A DNA stretch of 64,000 nucleotides from a virus. The position numbers and the translations under genes are program-made. The notes beneath the pieces were generated by a model, which worked only from the letters and a program-made list of their open reading frames with translations, was not told the DNA's origin and ran no database searches. Below, piece after piece: positions 18,480 to 27,415 of the stretch. Within the stretch, counting starts at the first letter, position 1. Each line of letters starts with the position of its first letter. The DNA lies in IMG/VR virus record IMGVR_UViG_3300017917_000952, positions 142,752 through 206,751 of that record, one strand, 5' to 3'.

Positions 18480-19837
18480 GCGTCTTTATCGTAAATGCCT
18501 TCAAAACTCTTGCTCCAAGTTTCTCCATCCCATTTATACTGAACTCCTGTATAAATGTTAGTTATATAAGTCACCGTAGAGACCCCTTGAGAATTGAAGA
18601 CCACAGACCATTGTAATCCGTCCCACTCGATAATATCGTTAGCATTTGCACTAAAGTCGCTAAGGTTTCCATTTAACCATGCTCTCGGACCATCACCGAA
18701 GGTTGCACGTATATTTTCTAAGATAAGATACCTTGTGCCCGGCGCGGGAGACTCAGGGTTAAATGTTTCAGGATTAATAATTGCATCTACAGTACCACGT
18801 CCTGATATAATTGTGTTAGTCGGAATAGTATCAGGATCAACGTTTAACACCATTCTACGTTCGTCGAACGGATCGAGGCTAATATAGGCAACAATTTCAT
18901 TACCGTCTGCCTTCATTAAACGTAGTTGAGATAAGTTGGCTCTAAACTGGCCAGGATATAAATCTAATAACTTTCTCCATGTAACAGTGTAGTCGGGCAT
19001 CTCATCTAAATTAGCATCAGTCGCAATATGATTTGTAACAATACTAGCAACGTTATCTAATACCATTAGTTCATAGTTGCCGGGAGTAACCACTACTTTG
19101 GCTGCATGATCGCCTAGTCCTGAATATACTGCTTCGATACTTTCGTATTCTGAAGAGATAGTTCCCGGTTCGTTATTAAAGACATTGGCAATAATTTTTG
19201 TAATGACACCCATCTTCTTAACTTTAGCAGGCGGTGTGATCCAGATAGGTGTTTCAAAGGTAAGTGTTAGGATATCGATGTCTTGATTAGCACCTTGAGG
19301 AACTTGTCGACTGGTCCAGTTAGTTTGTTTTAGATACAACACAGTTAGACTAGTCCAATCGACATAGTTGTCTGTAGTCTGTAATTCCATAGCAGGATTA
19401 AAGAAGTAGCTCAATTGCTCAAATATTTGCAACTTCATATCTGTGTTAGTGGTCCATATATCTGCGTTGAACGTTAATTTATAAGGCGCAGGCATAATAC
19501 GTTCTACAGTATATCCTAAACCTTGAGTGTTTACATATTCACCGGACTGGTCGTCGTAGACACGCTCTCTAATCTGTACCTTACTAACAAATGTTGGATC
19601 TTGTAATCTTGCCTGCTCATAGTCAAGTCCTTTAATATAGCAGGCAATAAACGGAGCACTAGGTATAGTATTCTCGCTGTTCTTCTTTAGAATAGCAGAG
19701 GCCTGTCTGTTAGGATCGCCGTACATAACAGGTACCTGCTTAATTTTTCCAGAGCCATCCTTGTAACTAAAGTTACTCATAACTCTCATAAACTGAGTTA
19801 GATATCGTCTTATTTGACCGTCGTAGAACCAATCCAT
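18461..19837 (-). CDS. 15: Tail sheath stabiliser / tail completion protein gp15
   Basis: A 458-residue protein. The N-terminal 250 residues match T4 gp15 in layout: FYDGQIRRYLTQFMRVMSNF, then VPVMYGDPNRQ, PYKLTFNADIWTTNTD, LSYFFNPAMEL and LTFETPIWITPP. T4 gp15 has 272 residues, so this version carries a C-terminal extension of about 190 residues ending in Y.WDGETW, a Trp motif recurring in other structural proteins here. In T4, gp15 caps the tail after sheath assembly and contacts the neck. It starts 1 base after the gp14 stop. In T4 the order is 13-14-15 on one strand; here 14-15 are inverted relative to 13. Confidence 0.8.
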   Translation of the reverse strand: MDWFYDGQIRRYLTQFMRVMSNFSYKDGSGKIKQVPVMYGDPNRQASAILKKNSENTIPSAPFIACYIKGLDYEQARLQDPTFVSKVQIRERVYDDQSGEYVNTQGLGYTVERIMPAPYKLTFNADIWTTNTDMKLQIFEQLSYFFNPAMELQTTDNYVDWTSLTVLYLKQTNWTSRQVPQGANQDIDILTLTFETPIWITPPAKVKKMGVITKIIANVFNNEPGTISSEYESIEAVYSGLGDHAAKVVVTPGNYELMVLDNVASIVTNHIATDANLDEMPDYTVTWRKLLDLYPGQFRANLSQLRLMKADGNEIVAYISLDPFDERRMVLNVDPDTIPTNTIISGRGTVDAIINPETFNPESPAPGTRYLILENIRATFGDGPRAWLNGNLSDFSANANDIIEWDGLQWSVVFNSQGVSTVTYITNIYTGVQYKWDGETWSKSFEGIYDKDAWRIIL

Positions 19838-19838
19838 A

Positions 19839-21053
19839 TTAATTATCCGCCCTTGGTTTTAGTGCCTTGCTTAGTGCCTGTCGTTCAGGAACAACCTTAC
19901 CTGAAATAGTTCCAGTATTTGTATTGTTAACAAATCCTGCTTTTTGTGTTTGCCTAATCGCAGCGCCTTCGAATGCCGTGCCTGGTGCAACATCTTGAGC
20001 ACCAAACTGGTTCATAGTCATTCTGACACCTTGCTCGTGCATTACCCAACGCTTGCCGTCATATTTGAACAATGCATTTGGCAGATAATCTGTTCTTAAA
20101 TAATATTGACCTTTAGCAGGATTACTAGGAAACTGAATTCCGGAACCAAATGGCGCACCATTAGGTGGAACACCATCACCGCCACCTAATCCAACATATA
20201 TCTTTTTGGTAGGCGTATTCAATACAAAACTTGCATCTACTTTAGCATCAACATCAATACTAGCATCGAGGTCCATGTTATCAGTTGCAGCAATATCAAC
20301 TAGGCCGCGATCATCTGTAGGAATAACAAATAAGTGTTTGTCAGTATAACCGCTTAATGGTGCATCTGCTTGTGCTTGCTCAATAATTTGATTGTTAATA
20401 TCGATACTCTTCTGATAAGTAGACAATAGATCCCGTAGAGTACTTCCGTCGCCCGCACCGCTGTCGGCATCAAGAATCTGTGCAAATTCCTGTGTATCAA
20501 CTAGAGGTTGACACTTAGCACGTAGTAAGTGAGGATACCATGTTTGACTAAAACCGTTAGCGGGTCTGCTCACATCAGTTACAACATAAAATCTTTTCAA
20601 TGCGACCTGTGCATCATCTAAGGCATACTCGTCCTTTAGATGCGGTAACTCAAATACATCGCCAGGCATAATTTTACGGCCGATAGTATCTACACAATTT
20701 CTTAAATGAAAATGCACCATGATGTTGTCATTATTAAGAAATAAACCAAACTGACTTAGGTTAAAATCTAAGTCCTGCATTTGATAGATACCTCTTAAAA
20801 CATACACATCTGGTTCATAAATTCTATCTCTGTTCTCCATAAACAATAAGTCCTGAATACCTACTTCGGGTATAGGGTTAGTGCTGTTATTAGGAGTGCT
20901 AGGAGTGCTTTCTCCTTCAGCAGGCGCTGTAGTACCTGCATATTTGTGAATAAAGATATCAGTTCCGCCGACCTGAAATTCTTCGTTAATTACACGGTCG
21001 AGAAACTTGAAATCATTGCCCTTTTCGGGACGGTAAAGAGAAAGTCTTGGCAT
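19839..21053 (-). CDS. 14: Neck protein gp14
   Basis: A 404-residue protein beginning MPRLSLYRPEKGNDFKFLDR and containing TDIFIHKY, then NRDRIYEPDVYVLRGIYQMQD, layouts I recognise from gp14 neck proteins of cyanophage-type T4-like phages. T4 gp14 has 256 residues, so this is a long form; a Gly/Pro-rich insert around residue 300 and a KYDGKRW motif are extra. It acts in head-to-tail joining. The start codon lies 7 bases after a late promoter on the minus strand, with no Shine-Dalgarno. Confidence 0.8.
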   Translation of the reverse strand: MPRLSLYRPEKGNDFKFLDRVINEEFQVGGTDIFIHKYAGTTAPAEGESTPSTPNNSTNPIPEVGIQDLLFMENRDRIYEPDVYVLRGIYQMQDLDFNLSQFGLFLNNDNIMVHFHLRNCVDTIGRKIMPGDVFELPHLKDEYALDDAQVALKRFYVVTDVSRPANGFSQTWYPHLLRAKCQPLVDTQEFAQILDADSGAGDGSTLRDLLSTYQKSIDINNQIIEQAQADAPLSGYTDKHLFVIPTDDRGLVDIAATDNMDLDASIDVDAKVDASFVLNTPTKKIYVGLGGGDGVPPNGAPFGSGIQFPSNPAKGQYYLRTDYLPNALFKYDGKRWVMHEQGVRMTMNQFGAQDVAPGTAFEGAAIRQTQKAGFVNNTNTGTISGKVVPERQALSKALKPRADN

Positions 21054-21060
21054 AGTCTTG

Positions 21061-21068
21061 TATTTATT
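21061..21068 (-). promoter_or_regulatory. Late promoter AATAAATA for gp14
   Basis: Read on the minus strand, the box ends 7 bases before the gp14 ATG (21053). With T4 geometry the transcript would start within 1-3 bases of that ATG. It lies back-to-back with the plus-strand gp13 promoter, the two boxes separated by one base. Confidence 0.7.
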
Positions 21069-21069
21069 C

Positions 21070-21077
21070 GCTAAATA
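21070..21077 (+). promoter_or_regulatory. Late promoter GCTAAATA for gp13
   Basis: The TAAATA core ends 5 bases before the gp13 ATG at 21083, which is where T4 geometry places transcript position +1. No Shine-Dalgarno is present. It is divergent from the gp14 promoter. Confidence 0.65.
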
Positions 21078-21082
21078 GTGTT

Positions 21083-21841
21083 ATGACTGAGAACGAACTA
21101 GAACGCCAACGAGTTATTGACTATTGCAGAACTATGCTAGGTGATGGCATGGTTGATGTTGAGCTCGACCCTGCACATTACAACACTGCTATAGACAGAG
21201 CATTAGCAAAGTTTAGACAGCGTAGCAGCAACGCAGTAGAAGAAAGTTTCGGCTTTTTAACTATACAAGTTGACATAAACGAGTACGTTCTTCCAAAAGA
21301 AGTCATGAATGTGCGCCAACTTTTCCGTAGAAGTATTGGTAGCAGAAGCGGCGGCGGAGAAGGCGGTACGCTATTTGAACCGTTTAATCTAGCATATTCC
21401 AACACCTATTTGCTGGCCAGTTCTAACATGGGCGGCCTTGCAACTTATTATGCTTTTGCAAGTTATCAAAAGCAGGTAGGAAAGATGTTCGGTAGCGATA
21501 TTAATTTTACATTCAATAAAACTACAAAGGTCTTAACAATAATGCAGCGCCCCCGCGCTGAAGAAGAACTGTTGTTATGGATGTATAATCACAGGCCCGA
21601 CTTTAATCTTTTACAAGATCCTCAAGCAGGGCAATGGTTAAAAGACTACAGTCTTGCAACCTGCAAGTTAATGCTAGGCGAAGCCCGCGAAAAGTTCAAC
21701 AGTATTTCTAGCCCACAAGGCAGTACAAGTCTAAACGGTGCAGCACTCAAGGGAGAAGGCAAGGCCGAGCTCGAAGCACTAGAACAAGAATTGATCAACT
21801 ACAAAGACGGCGGAACCCCACTTACTTTTGTAATTGGATAA
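21083..21841 (+). CDS. 13: Neck protein gp13
   Basis: A 252-residue protein with the gp13 layout: an N-terminal helical region RVIDYCRTMLGDGMVDVEL, then YNTAIDRALAKFRQRSSNAVEE, a beta region NEYVLPKEVMNVRQLFRR, and a C-terminal WLKDYSLATCKLMLGEAREKF. T4 gp13 (309 residues) forms the neck with gp14 and is required to join head to tail. It is oriented opposite to gp14 and gp15 and preceded by its own late promoter. It is followed after 2 bases by a methyltransferase. Confidence 0.8.
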   Translation: MTENELERQRVIDYCRTMLGDGMVDVELDPAHYNTAIDRALAKFRQRSSNAVEESFGFLTIQVDINEYVLPKEVMNVRQLFRRSIGSRSGGGEGGTLFEPFNLAYSNTYLLASSNMGGLATYYAFASYQKQVGKMFGSDINFTFNKTTKVLTIMQRPRAEEELLLWMYNHRPDFNLLQDPQAGQWLKDYSLATCKLMLGEAREKFNSISSPQGSTSLNGAALKGEGKAELEALEQELINYKDGGTPLTFVIG

Positions 21842-21843
21842 CA

Positions 21844-22587
21844 ATGACAAATTTTAAAGAAGACAGTGTCGTACTTGATACGATTAATCCAACTGAGCCA
21901 ACGTCTTCAACGTTATCAAACGGGCAGGTTATAGATCACAAGTGGTATCTAAAGGGCGGCGGCAACGATCACTATCCGTATTTTTTAAAAGCAATAGCCG
22001 GCACAGGAAAATCTCAGTATAACAGATGTTTTGAGTGGTGTAGCGGCCATGGCATTATAGGTTGGGAAATCCTTACAAGAAATCTGTGCAATGAATTGAC
22101 ATTTTCAGATTGCTACGACCTAGCAATAGATACCTGTTTAAAAAATGCAGTAAAACTAGGGTACCAAAATGTAGTTAGAGGATATGTAACTCCTACAATT
22201 ACAGGAATTCCTAAAACAGAAAAATGGGACTTAGTTGTAGGTAACCCTCCTAATTCTGGTGATGCTACTGGGTTCTTAAAGCAACAAGACACAGCAGGAC
22301 AGCCTCAAGAATTAGTAAATCTAGCAATAAGGATTACTGTAGACCAAGACTGGGAAGCACATAAAGATTTTTTTAAAAATATAAGCGACTATATAACAGA
22401 TGATGCAGATATATTTTTATCCATGCATGACACTATGTTCTTGATGATGGAAGAAGAAATTTATGGCCCAGAGGGGTTTTATGTAGTATCTATAACTGAT
22501 TTAAAATCCGACGATGGTGTGTATGTTACGGACCCGGGTTTAAAAATCGTCCACTTTAAGAAAAAAATCTTGACACCCTCAGTCTAA
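21844..22587 (+). CDS. SAM-dependent methyltransferase with NPPN motif
   Basis: A 247-residue protein. FEWCSGHGIIGWEIL (about residues 62-76) is the SAM-binding motif I, and DLVVGNPPNSG (about 130-140) is a motif IV of the [DN]PP[YFN] class used by amino-methylating enzymes (adenine-N6 DNA methylases and HemK-type glutamine methylases). No recognisable target-recognition domain is present. It could modify phage DNA, RNA or a protein; I cannot choose. It is AT-richer than its neighbours and sits 2 bases after gp13, suggesting an acquired cassette. Confidence 0.65.
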   Translation: MTNFKEDSVVLDTINPTEPTSSTLSNGQVIDHKWYLKGGGNDHYPYFLKAIAGTGKSQYNRCFEWCSGHGIIGWEILTRNLCNELTFSDCYDLAIDTCLKNAVKLGYQNVVRGYVTPTITGIPKTEKWDLVVGNPPNSGDATGFLKQQDTAGQPQELVNLAIRITVDQDWEAHKDFFKNISDYITDDADIFLSMHDTMFLMMEEEIYGPEGFYVVSITDLKSDDGVYVTDPGLKIVHFKKKILTPSV

Positions 22588-22598
22588 GATAATAAATT
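22570..22598 (+). promoter_or_regulatory. Sigma70-type promoter before dNMP kinase
   Basis: A perfect TTGACA (22570-22575) is followed, 17 bp later, by TAAATT (22593-22598). A TATAGT just downstream is an alternative -10 at poor spacing. The promoter overlaps the last codons of the methyltransferase. A Shine-Dalgarno-like AGGGGA lies 10 bases before the kinase ATG. Confidence 0.55.
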
Positions 22599-22621
22599 AT
22601 AGTATCACGCTAGGGGATGCT

Positions 22622-23293
22622 ATGATTATTGGTTTCGTTGGTTTTATCGGCAGCGGCAAAGACACAGCCGCAGATTATTTGGTTAATTTTCACGGATTTC
22701 GACGAGACAGTTTTGCTAACACACTTAAAGACGCGGTTGCAGCCGTATTTGGTTGGGACCGCGTTCTCTTGGAAGGGCGCACAAAAGAAGCGCGAGAGTG
22801 GAGAGAACAAGTAGACGAGTGGTGGGCAAACAGGCTAGGAATTCCAGAACTAACTCCTCGCTGGATTTTACAACGTTGGGGTACCGAAGTTTGTCGTAAG
22901 GGCTTTCACGACGATATCTGGATTGCCAGTGTAGAAAATAAGATGCGAAAAACAACTGACAACATTGTTATCAGTGATGTTCGCTTTCCTAACGAGATTC
23001 GTGCGATTCATAATGCAGGCGGGCTTGTTGTTCGTATTAAGCGAGGCCCTGAACCAGAATGGTATGAAGATGCTGTTAACATGAATGCTGGACGATCAAA
23101 CATGAGTTGGTTGATGAGTAAAACAAGGATGGAAAGCCTAGGAATTCATGCTAGTGAAACAGCATGGGTTGGTGGCGATATTGATCATGTTATCACCAAT
23201 GACAGTTCTATTGACGATCTGTTCACTCAGATTAGAAATCTGTTACCTAACGAGTTACCGTTTGAACAACAGGTAGTGCTCGATCTAATTTAA
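22622..23293 (+). CDS. 1: Deoxynucleoside monophosphate kinase (T4 gp1-like)
   Basis: A 223-residue protein with an N-terminal P-loop GFIGSGKDTAAD (residues 7-18), a region GRTKEAREWREQVDEWW, RWILQRWGTEVCRKGFHDDIW, and VISDVRFPNEIRAIH. This is the arrangement of T4 gp1 dNMP kinase (241 residues), which phosphorylates dNMPs to dNDPs for phage DNA synthesis. It has its own sigma70-like promoter although it lies among late genes, consistent with early expression. It converges with the HNH gene and shares a terminator hairpin with it. Confidence 0.85.
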   Translation: MIIGFVGFIGSGKDTAADYLVNFHGFRRDSFANTLKDAVAAVFGWDRVLLEGRTKEAREWREQVDEWWANRLGIPELTPRWILQRWGTEVCRKGFHDDIWIASVENKMRKTTDNIVISDVRFPNEIRAIHNAGGLVVRIKRGPEPEWYEDAVNMNAGRSNMSWLMSKTRMESLGIHASETAWVGGDIDHVITNDSSIDDLFTQIRNLLPNELPFEQQVVLDLI

Positions 23294-23625
23294 AAATCAG
23301 GGCGCAGGTCGCCCTGTTTCCATTTTATACCTTCCCGTTGTAGAGTACGTTGGCAGTTTGCACAGACTGTTTTGAGATTTGTAAAGCGACAATTCGTTAA
23401 ATTACCGTCTACGTGATAGACGTTGAACACTTCTTCATGCGGCGATTTCGCTCCGCACTTGTCGCAAATTTTCTTTTTTACATAACCTCTCAATGCCCAA
23501 AGAGGTTGCCCTTCTTCCCTATTTCTTGAGCAGTGGTCGCAGACAGACCTGTAGAACGGCTTGCCTTCTTTGTAGTAATTAATAGCCACTGGTCTTTTTT
23601 GACATTTTTTACATAGTTTACGCAT
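23290..23625 (-). CDS. HNH-like zinc-binding endonuclease (putative)
   Basis: The start at 23625 gives 111 residues beginning MRKLCKKC; the frame stays open upstream to 23700 but that stretch overlaps the likely promoter. Paired CxxC knuckles (CKKC, CDHC, CDKC, CANC) flank the segment NVYHVDGNLTNCRFTNLKTVC, where HVDGN...N and NL fit the HNH fold of phage homing endonucleases. Free-standing HNH genes between structural genes are typical homing elements in T4-like phages. It sits immediately upstream of gp18 on the opposite strand. Catalytic activity is inferred. Confidence 0.6.
   Translation of the reverse strand: MRKLCKKCQKRPVAINYYKEGKPFYRSVCDHCSRNREEGQPLWALRGYVKKKICDKCGAKSPHEEVFNVYHVDGNLTNCRFTNLKTVCANCQRTLQREGIKWKQGDLRPDF
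23298..23321. terminator. Shared terminator of convergent genes
   Basis: A perfect 7-bp stem CAGGGCG / CGCCCTG with a 5-base loop. On the plus strand TTT follows. On the minus strand ATTTTT follows, inside the last codons of the HNH gene. It could act in both directions. Confidence 0.6.
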
Positions 23626-23657
23626 TACCCCGCCCTTTTTCTGCCCTTTTACCCTTG

Positions 23658-23665
23658 TATTTAAC
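23658..23665 (-). promoter_or_regulatory. Candidate late promoter GTTAAATA for the HNH gene
   Basis: On the minus strand the TAAATA core lies 32 bases before the preferred ATG at 23625, leaving a leader of about 26 bases with several GGG runs. It is divergent from the gp18 late promoter. Confidence 0.4.
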
Positions 23666-23686
23666 CGGTACTTTTTACCACTTGTT

Positions 23687-23694
23687 GCTAAATA
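23687..23694 (+). promoter_or_regulatory. Late promoter GCTAAATA for gp18
   Basis: The core ends 30 bases before the gp18 ATG. It predicts a leader of about 25 bases containing the Shine-Dalgarno AAGGAG (23713-23718) at ideal spacing. This is one of the few late genes here with both a leader and an SD, as expected for a very highly expressed protein. Confidence 0.65.
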
Positions 23695-23724
23695 TATCAA
23701 AGTGAATCCTTTAAGGAGTTTAAT

Positions 23725-26700
23725 ATGGCAACATTACAATCACCAGGCGTAAGCGTATCAGTTATAGATGAGAGTTTCTATACACCCGCAGGCGCCGGTA
23801 CAGTTCCGATGATCTTCGTAGCAACTGGTCAAGATAAACCAAATGCATCCGGAACTGGCATAGCGCAGGGAACAACAGCAGCGAACGCTGGTAAAGTTTG
23901 GGTAATTACAAGTCAACGTGACTTGTCCGATACATTCGGTGTACCTTACTTTGAAACAGATTCAAGTGGCAACCCTGTACACGGCGGAGAACTAAACGAA
24001 TACGGTCTACAAGCCGCATACAGCGCACTTGGAGTTAGTTCCAAGGCTTACATCGTTAGAGCAGACATTAACACTTCTGAACTAGCACCTAACCCTTCTA
24101 TTCCTGGCGGTACTCCTGTTAACGGAACATACTGGGTAGTTACTTCAAACACAGATTTCGGTATCAACGAGTGGAACGCAAGCACTAAGCGTTTCGTTAC
24201 TAAGACTCCTTTAATCATTGATAACACAAACGTTGAGCTAGATTTTGATCACCAGGCTGTTAGCCCAGCAGGTACAATAGGTCTACCAAGAACAGCGTTT
24301 GGAACTGTTGGCGACTACGCAGTTTTAGTAACCAGCGACAACGGTACCCAACACCCAGAAGGTGTATACTTCAAGTCTCCTACAAATGGATGGGTAGATG
24401 TGTTAGACGGATTTGACGGAGGTAAGGTTGTTAGACTAAGCGAACACTTTAATTATCCTAACTACACAAACGCAGGTCCTGGCGCACTAAATGCACCTAC
24501 AGGCAGCGTTTGGATCAAGACTACTGCACCGGGCATGGGCGCAAACTGGGACATTAGAAAGTACAATGCAAGCACAGACAACTGGGATCGTGTAAGTGCT
24601 CCTCTATATCCAAGCACACAGGCTGCACTAGCAGACCTAGACGGTGTAGGTGGTGGATCAAACATTCCATTAGGATCTGTATTTGTACAGTACGATCCAC
24701 AAGAAACAAACATGGCAGATTTCAGAAAGTGGATTCGTTATAAGTCCGGTCCTACTTCTGTATCAGTCGAAAGCGACTTCGTAGCCTCAGGAAACTGGGC
24801 ATTTGACCTTGTAGAAACTGACGAATTTGGTAACAAGAGTTCCACTGCCACATTCTCTGGTGTTGCATCTCCTGTTGTTTTAGTACAGAAAATTGCTGAA
24901 GCAATTAACAGTAACCTAAACCTAAAGTACACTAAGGCAAGCCATAACACTGTTACAAACAAACTAACTATTACACATAGTTTAGGTGGCGACATTCTAT
25001 TTGCAAATACCGTTGGTCAGCCTTTAGTTGATATCGGATTTGTAGGTGGCAACGTTCCTGAAATCGAAGGCAACATTGCAAACCTATATACCTACAGCGG
25101 CGCATATTGGGACGTCCTTGCTTCTAACTGGAAACCTCTAGTCTACGAAGCACAGGAAACTGCACCAACTACAGCACCAGATGATGGCCAACTATGGTTC
25201 GACAGTGACCTATCCGCAGACATCATGTACAATGATGGGCTACAGTGGGTTGGTTACCTAAACGCATTCCCAGGATCCGATCCAAAAGGTCCTACAATCA
25301 GCGCAACCAAGCCAACTACACAACAAGACGGTGTTACACCTTTAGTTGACGGTGATATTTGGATTGACACTAGCGATCCAGACAAGTACGGTAGAAACAT
25401 TTATGTTTACAATAGCGGTGCTTGGGAAATGGCTGACGTAACCGATCAATCTAGCCCAGACGGTTGGGTATTTGAAGACGCACGTTGGTCCGTCAACGGT
25501 GAAACTGACCTAAGAGCAGATATCGAGGACCTATTACTAAGTGACTATGTTGATCCTGATTGTCCAGATCCACGCCTATATCCACGTGGCACACGACTAT
25601 TCAACACACGCCGTAGCGGTAACAACGTCAAGCGTTATTTTGCAAACTACATCGATCCAGATGTAGAAAATACACGTTATAATGACGAAGGTATGGCCGG
25701 TTACTTCCTAGGTCGCTGGGTAAGTGCAAGTCCAAATGCACCAGACGGTGCAGGCCAGTTTGGTCGTCTTGCACAGCGTAGTGTAGTTGTTAAGGCTCTA
25801 AAAGAAGAAATTGCAAGCAATACTACAATTAGAGATACTGATACACTAGTATTCAACTTGATTACTACCCCAGGTTACCCTGAAGTAATTCAGAACATGG
25901 TTGCATTTAACATTGACCGAGGCTTAACAGCGTTTGTCATTGGTGATACACCATTCCGTCTACCAGCAACTGGAACAGCATTAACAAACTACGGTATGAA
26001 CACCGCAGGTGTTGTTGACAACAACGACGAAGGTGCTGTTACATACGATACTAGCCTAGCAATGTACTACCCAAGCGGTTATACAAATGACAACCTAGGC
26101 AATGCTATTGTTGTTCCGCCAAGTCACGTTATGCTACGTACATATCTAAACAGCGACAACAAGAGCTATCTATGGTTTGCACCAGCAGGTACACGTCGAG
26201 GTGTTGCTGACAACGTAAGTAGTGTAGGTTACATTACTGGCGAGGGCGAATTCCAGACTGCAAGTCTACACCAAGGACTACGCGATGTTTGTGCAGGTGT
26301 TAAGATTAACCCAATCGCAACAATTCCAGGTGTTGGCATTGTTACCATGGGTCAGTACACTCGTGCAAGCGTAGCCAGCGCATTAGATCGAGTTAACGTA
26401 AGTCGTTTAATTGCTCACCTACGTAGACAACTTTCTATCCTTGCTAAACCATACTTGTTTGAACCAAACGATTCTCAAACAAGACAAGAAATCAAGGCAG
26501 CATGTGATGCTCTAATGACAGAATTAGTAAGTCAACGTGCTCTATACGACTTCTTGGTTGTCTGTGACGGAACAAACAACACACCGGCAAGAATTGATCG
26601 TAGCGAACTATGGGTTGATATCGCTATCGAACCAGTGAAGGCTGTAGAGTTTATCTACATTCCTTTACGTATATTGAACACCGGTGAAATATCCGCATAA
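23725..26700 (+). CDS. 18: Tail sheath protein gp18
   Basis: A 991-residue protein. The start (MATLQSPGVSVSVIDESFYTP) and the C-terminal 350 residues (RSVVVKALKEEIASN, FVIGDTPFRLPATG, WFAPAGTRRGVADNV, NVSRLIAHLRRQLSILAKPYLFEPND and IPLRIL) are typical of contractile sheath proteins. T4 gp18 has 659 residues. The extra 330 residues fall in the middle and include several copies of a W.D/G.W surface motif (QLWFDSD...DGLQW and DIWIDTSD...NSGAW), probably outward-facing domains. It polymerises around the tube and contracts on infection. AAGGAG precedes the ATG. Confidence 0.92.
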   Translation: MATLQSPGVSVSVIDESFYTPAGAGTVPMIFVATGQDKPNASGTGIAQGTTAANAGKVWVITSQRDLSDTFGVPYFETDSSGNPVHGGELNEYGLQAAYSALGVSSKAYIVRADINTSELAPNPSIPGGTPVNGTYWVVTSNTDFGINEWNASTKRFVTKTPLIIDNTNVELDFDHQAVSPAGTIGLPRTAFGTVGDYAVLVTSDNGTQHPEGVYFKSPTNGWVDVLDGFDGGKVVRLSEHFNYPNYTNAGPGALNAPTGSVWIKTTAPGMGANWDIRKYNASTDNWDRVSAPLYPSTQAALADLDGVGGGSNIPLGSVFVQYDPQETNMADFRKWIRYKSGPTSVSVESDFVASGNWAFDLVETDEFGNKSSTATFSGVASPVVLVQKIAEAINSNLNLKYTKASHNTVTNKLTITHSLGGDILFANTVGQPLVDIGFVGGNVPEIEGNIANLYTYSGAYWDVLASNWKPLVYEAQETAPTTAPDDGQLWFDSDLSADIMYNDGLQWVGYLNAFPGSDPKGPTISATKPTTQQDGVTPLVDGDIWIDTSDPDKYGRNIYVYNSGAWEMADVTDQSSPDGWVFEDARWSVNGETDLRADIEDLLLSDYVDPDCPDPRLYPRGTRLFNTRRSGNNVKRYFANYIDPDVENTRYNDEGMAGYFLGRWVSASPNAPDGAGQFGRLAQRSVVVKALKEEIASNTTIRDTDTLVFNLITTPGYPEVIQNMVAFNIDRGLTAFVIGDTPFRLPATGTALTNYGMNTAGVVDNNDEGAVTYDTSLAMYYPSGYTNDNLGNAIVVPPSHVMLRTYLNSDNKSYLWFAPAGTRRGVADNVSSVGYITGEGEFQTASLHQGLRDVCAGVKINPIATIPGVGIVTMGQYTRASVASALDRVNVSRLIAHLRRQLSILAKPYLFEPNDSQTRQEIKAACDALMTELVSQRALYDFLVVCDGTNNTPARIDRSELWVDIAIEPVKAVEFIYIPLRILNTGEISA

Positions 26701-26714
26701 TTAAGGAGCATTAA

Positions 26715-27353
26715 ATGCCAATCGCAAGTTTATCAAGATTCTCTGTGCCGTTAGCCACAGATCAAAGCGCAAGTAACCAAGGCTTACTAATGCCTAAGTT
26801 ACCGTACCGCTTCCGTGTAACACTAGTTGATTTCGGCGTAGGCGGGGCTCCTGCCACCGAATTGACTAAACAGGTTGTAACAGTAGATCGACCAAAACCA
26901 AGTTTTGAAGAAATCTCTTTACACGTTTATAACAGCGTCGTAAAACTAGCAGGTAAGCCTAAGTGGGAAGACATCAAGTTGAAACTACGTGATGATATGA
27001 CCAACCTTGTTACTAACAAGGTAGGCGAACAGATGCAGAAGCAGTTCGACTTCTTCGAACAGAGTTCTGCTGCATCTGGTCTAGACTATAAGTTTACAAC
27101 TTATATCGAACTACTAGACGGCGGTAACGGCGGCTATGCTCCAGTTCCTTTAGAAACATTCGAACTACAAGGTTGCTGGATCAAGGCTGTAAGTTATGAC
27201 GGCGGTGACTATGCCAAGAGCAACGAAGCACTAGGTATCGAACTAACACTATGTTACGATAACGCTCTACAGACAGTGGGAATTAACGGTGGCCTAATCG
27301 GTATCGGTAGCCCAGTTGGTAGAACAGTTGGTACAACCGCAATCGGTAGTTAA
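26715..27353 (+). CDS. 19: Tail tube protein gp19
   Basis: A 212-residue protein directly downstream of the sheath gene, with the SD AAGGAG. It shows the tube-protein pattern: LPYRFRVTLVDFG near the N-terminus, SFEEISLHVYNSVVKLAGKPKWEDIKLKLRDD, LLDGGNGG and ETFELQGCWIKAVSYDGGDY. T4 gp19 has 163 residues. It forms the inner tail tube through which DNA passes. A strong terminator follows. Confidence 0.9.
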   Translation: MPIASLSRFSVPLATDQSASNQGLLMPKLPYRFRVTLVDFGVGGAPATELTKQVVTVDRPKPSFEEISLHVYNSVVKLAGKPKWEDIKLKLRDDMTNLVTNKVGEQMQKQFDFFEQSSAASGLDYKFTTYIELLDGGNGGYAPVPLETFELQGCWIKAVSYDGGDYAKSNEALGIELTLCYDNALQTVGINGGLIGIGSPVGRTVGTTAIGS

Positions 27354-27373
27354 TCCAACACTAACACAAAGAA

Positions 27374-27397
27374 AGCCCGGCAAACACCGGGCTTTTT
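27374..27397 (+). terminator. Rho-independent terminator after gp19
   Basis: GCCCGG and CCGGGC stem with a six-base loop CAAACA and a TTTTTT tract. It ends the gp18-gp19 unit just before the next late promoter. Confidence 0.9.
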
Positions 27398-27402
27398 TAT
27401 TG

Positions 27403-27410
27403 GATAAATA
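27403..27410 (+). promoter_or_regulatory. Late promoter GATAAATA
   Basis: One mismatch from TATAAATA. It ends 5 bases before the ATG at 27416, so by T4 geometry +1 is the A of the ATG. No Shine-Dalgarno is present. Confidence 0.7.
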
Positions 27411-27415
27411 ATTTC

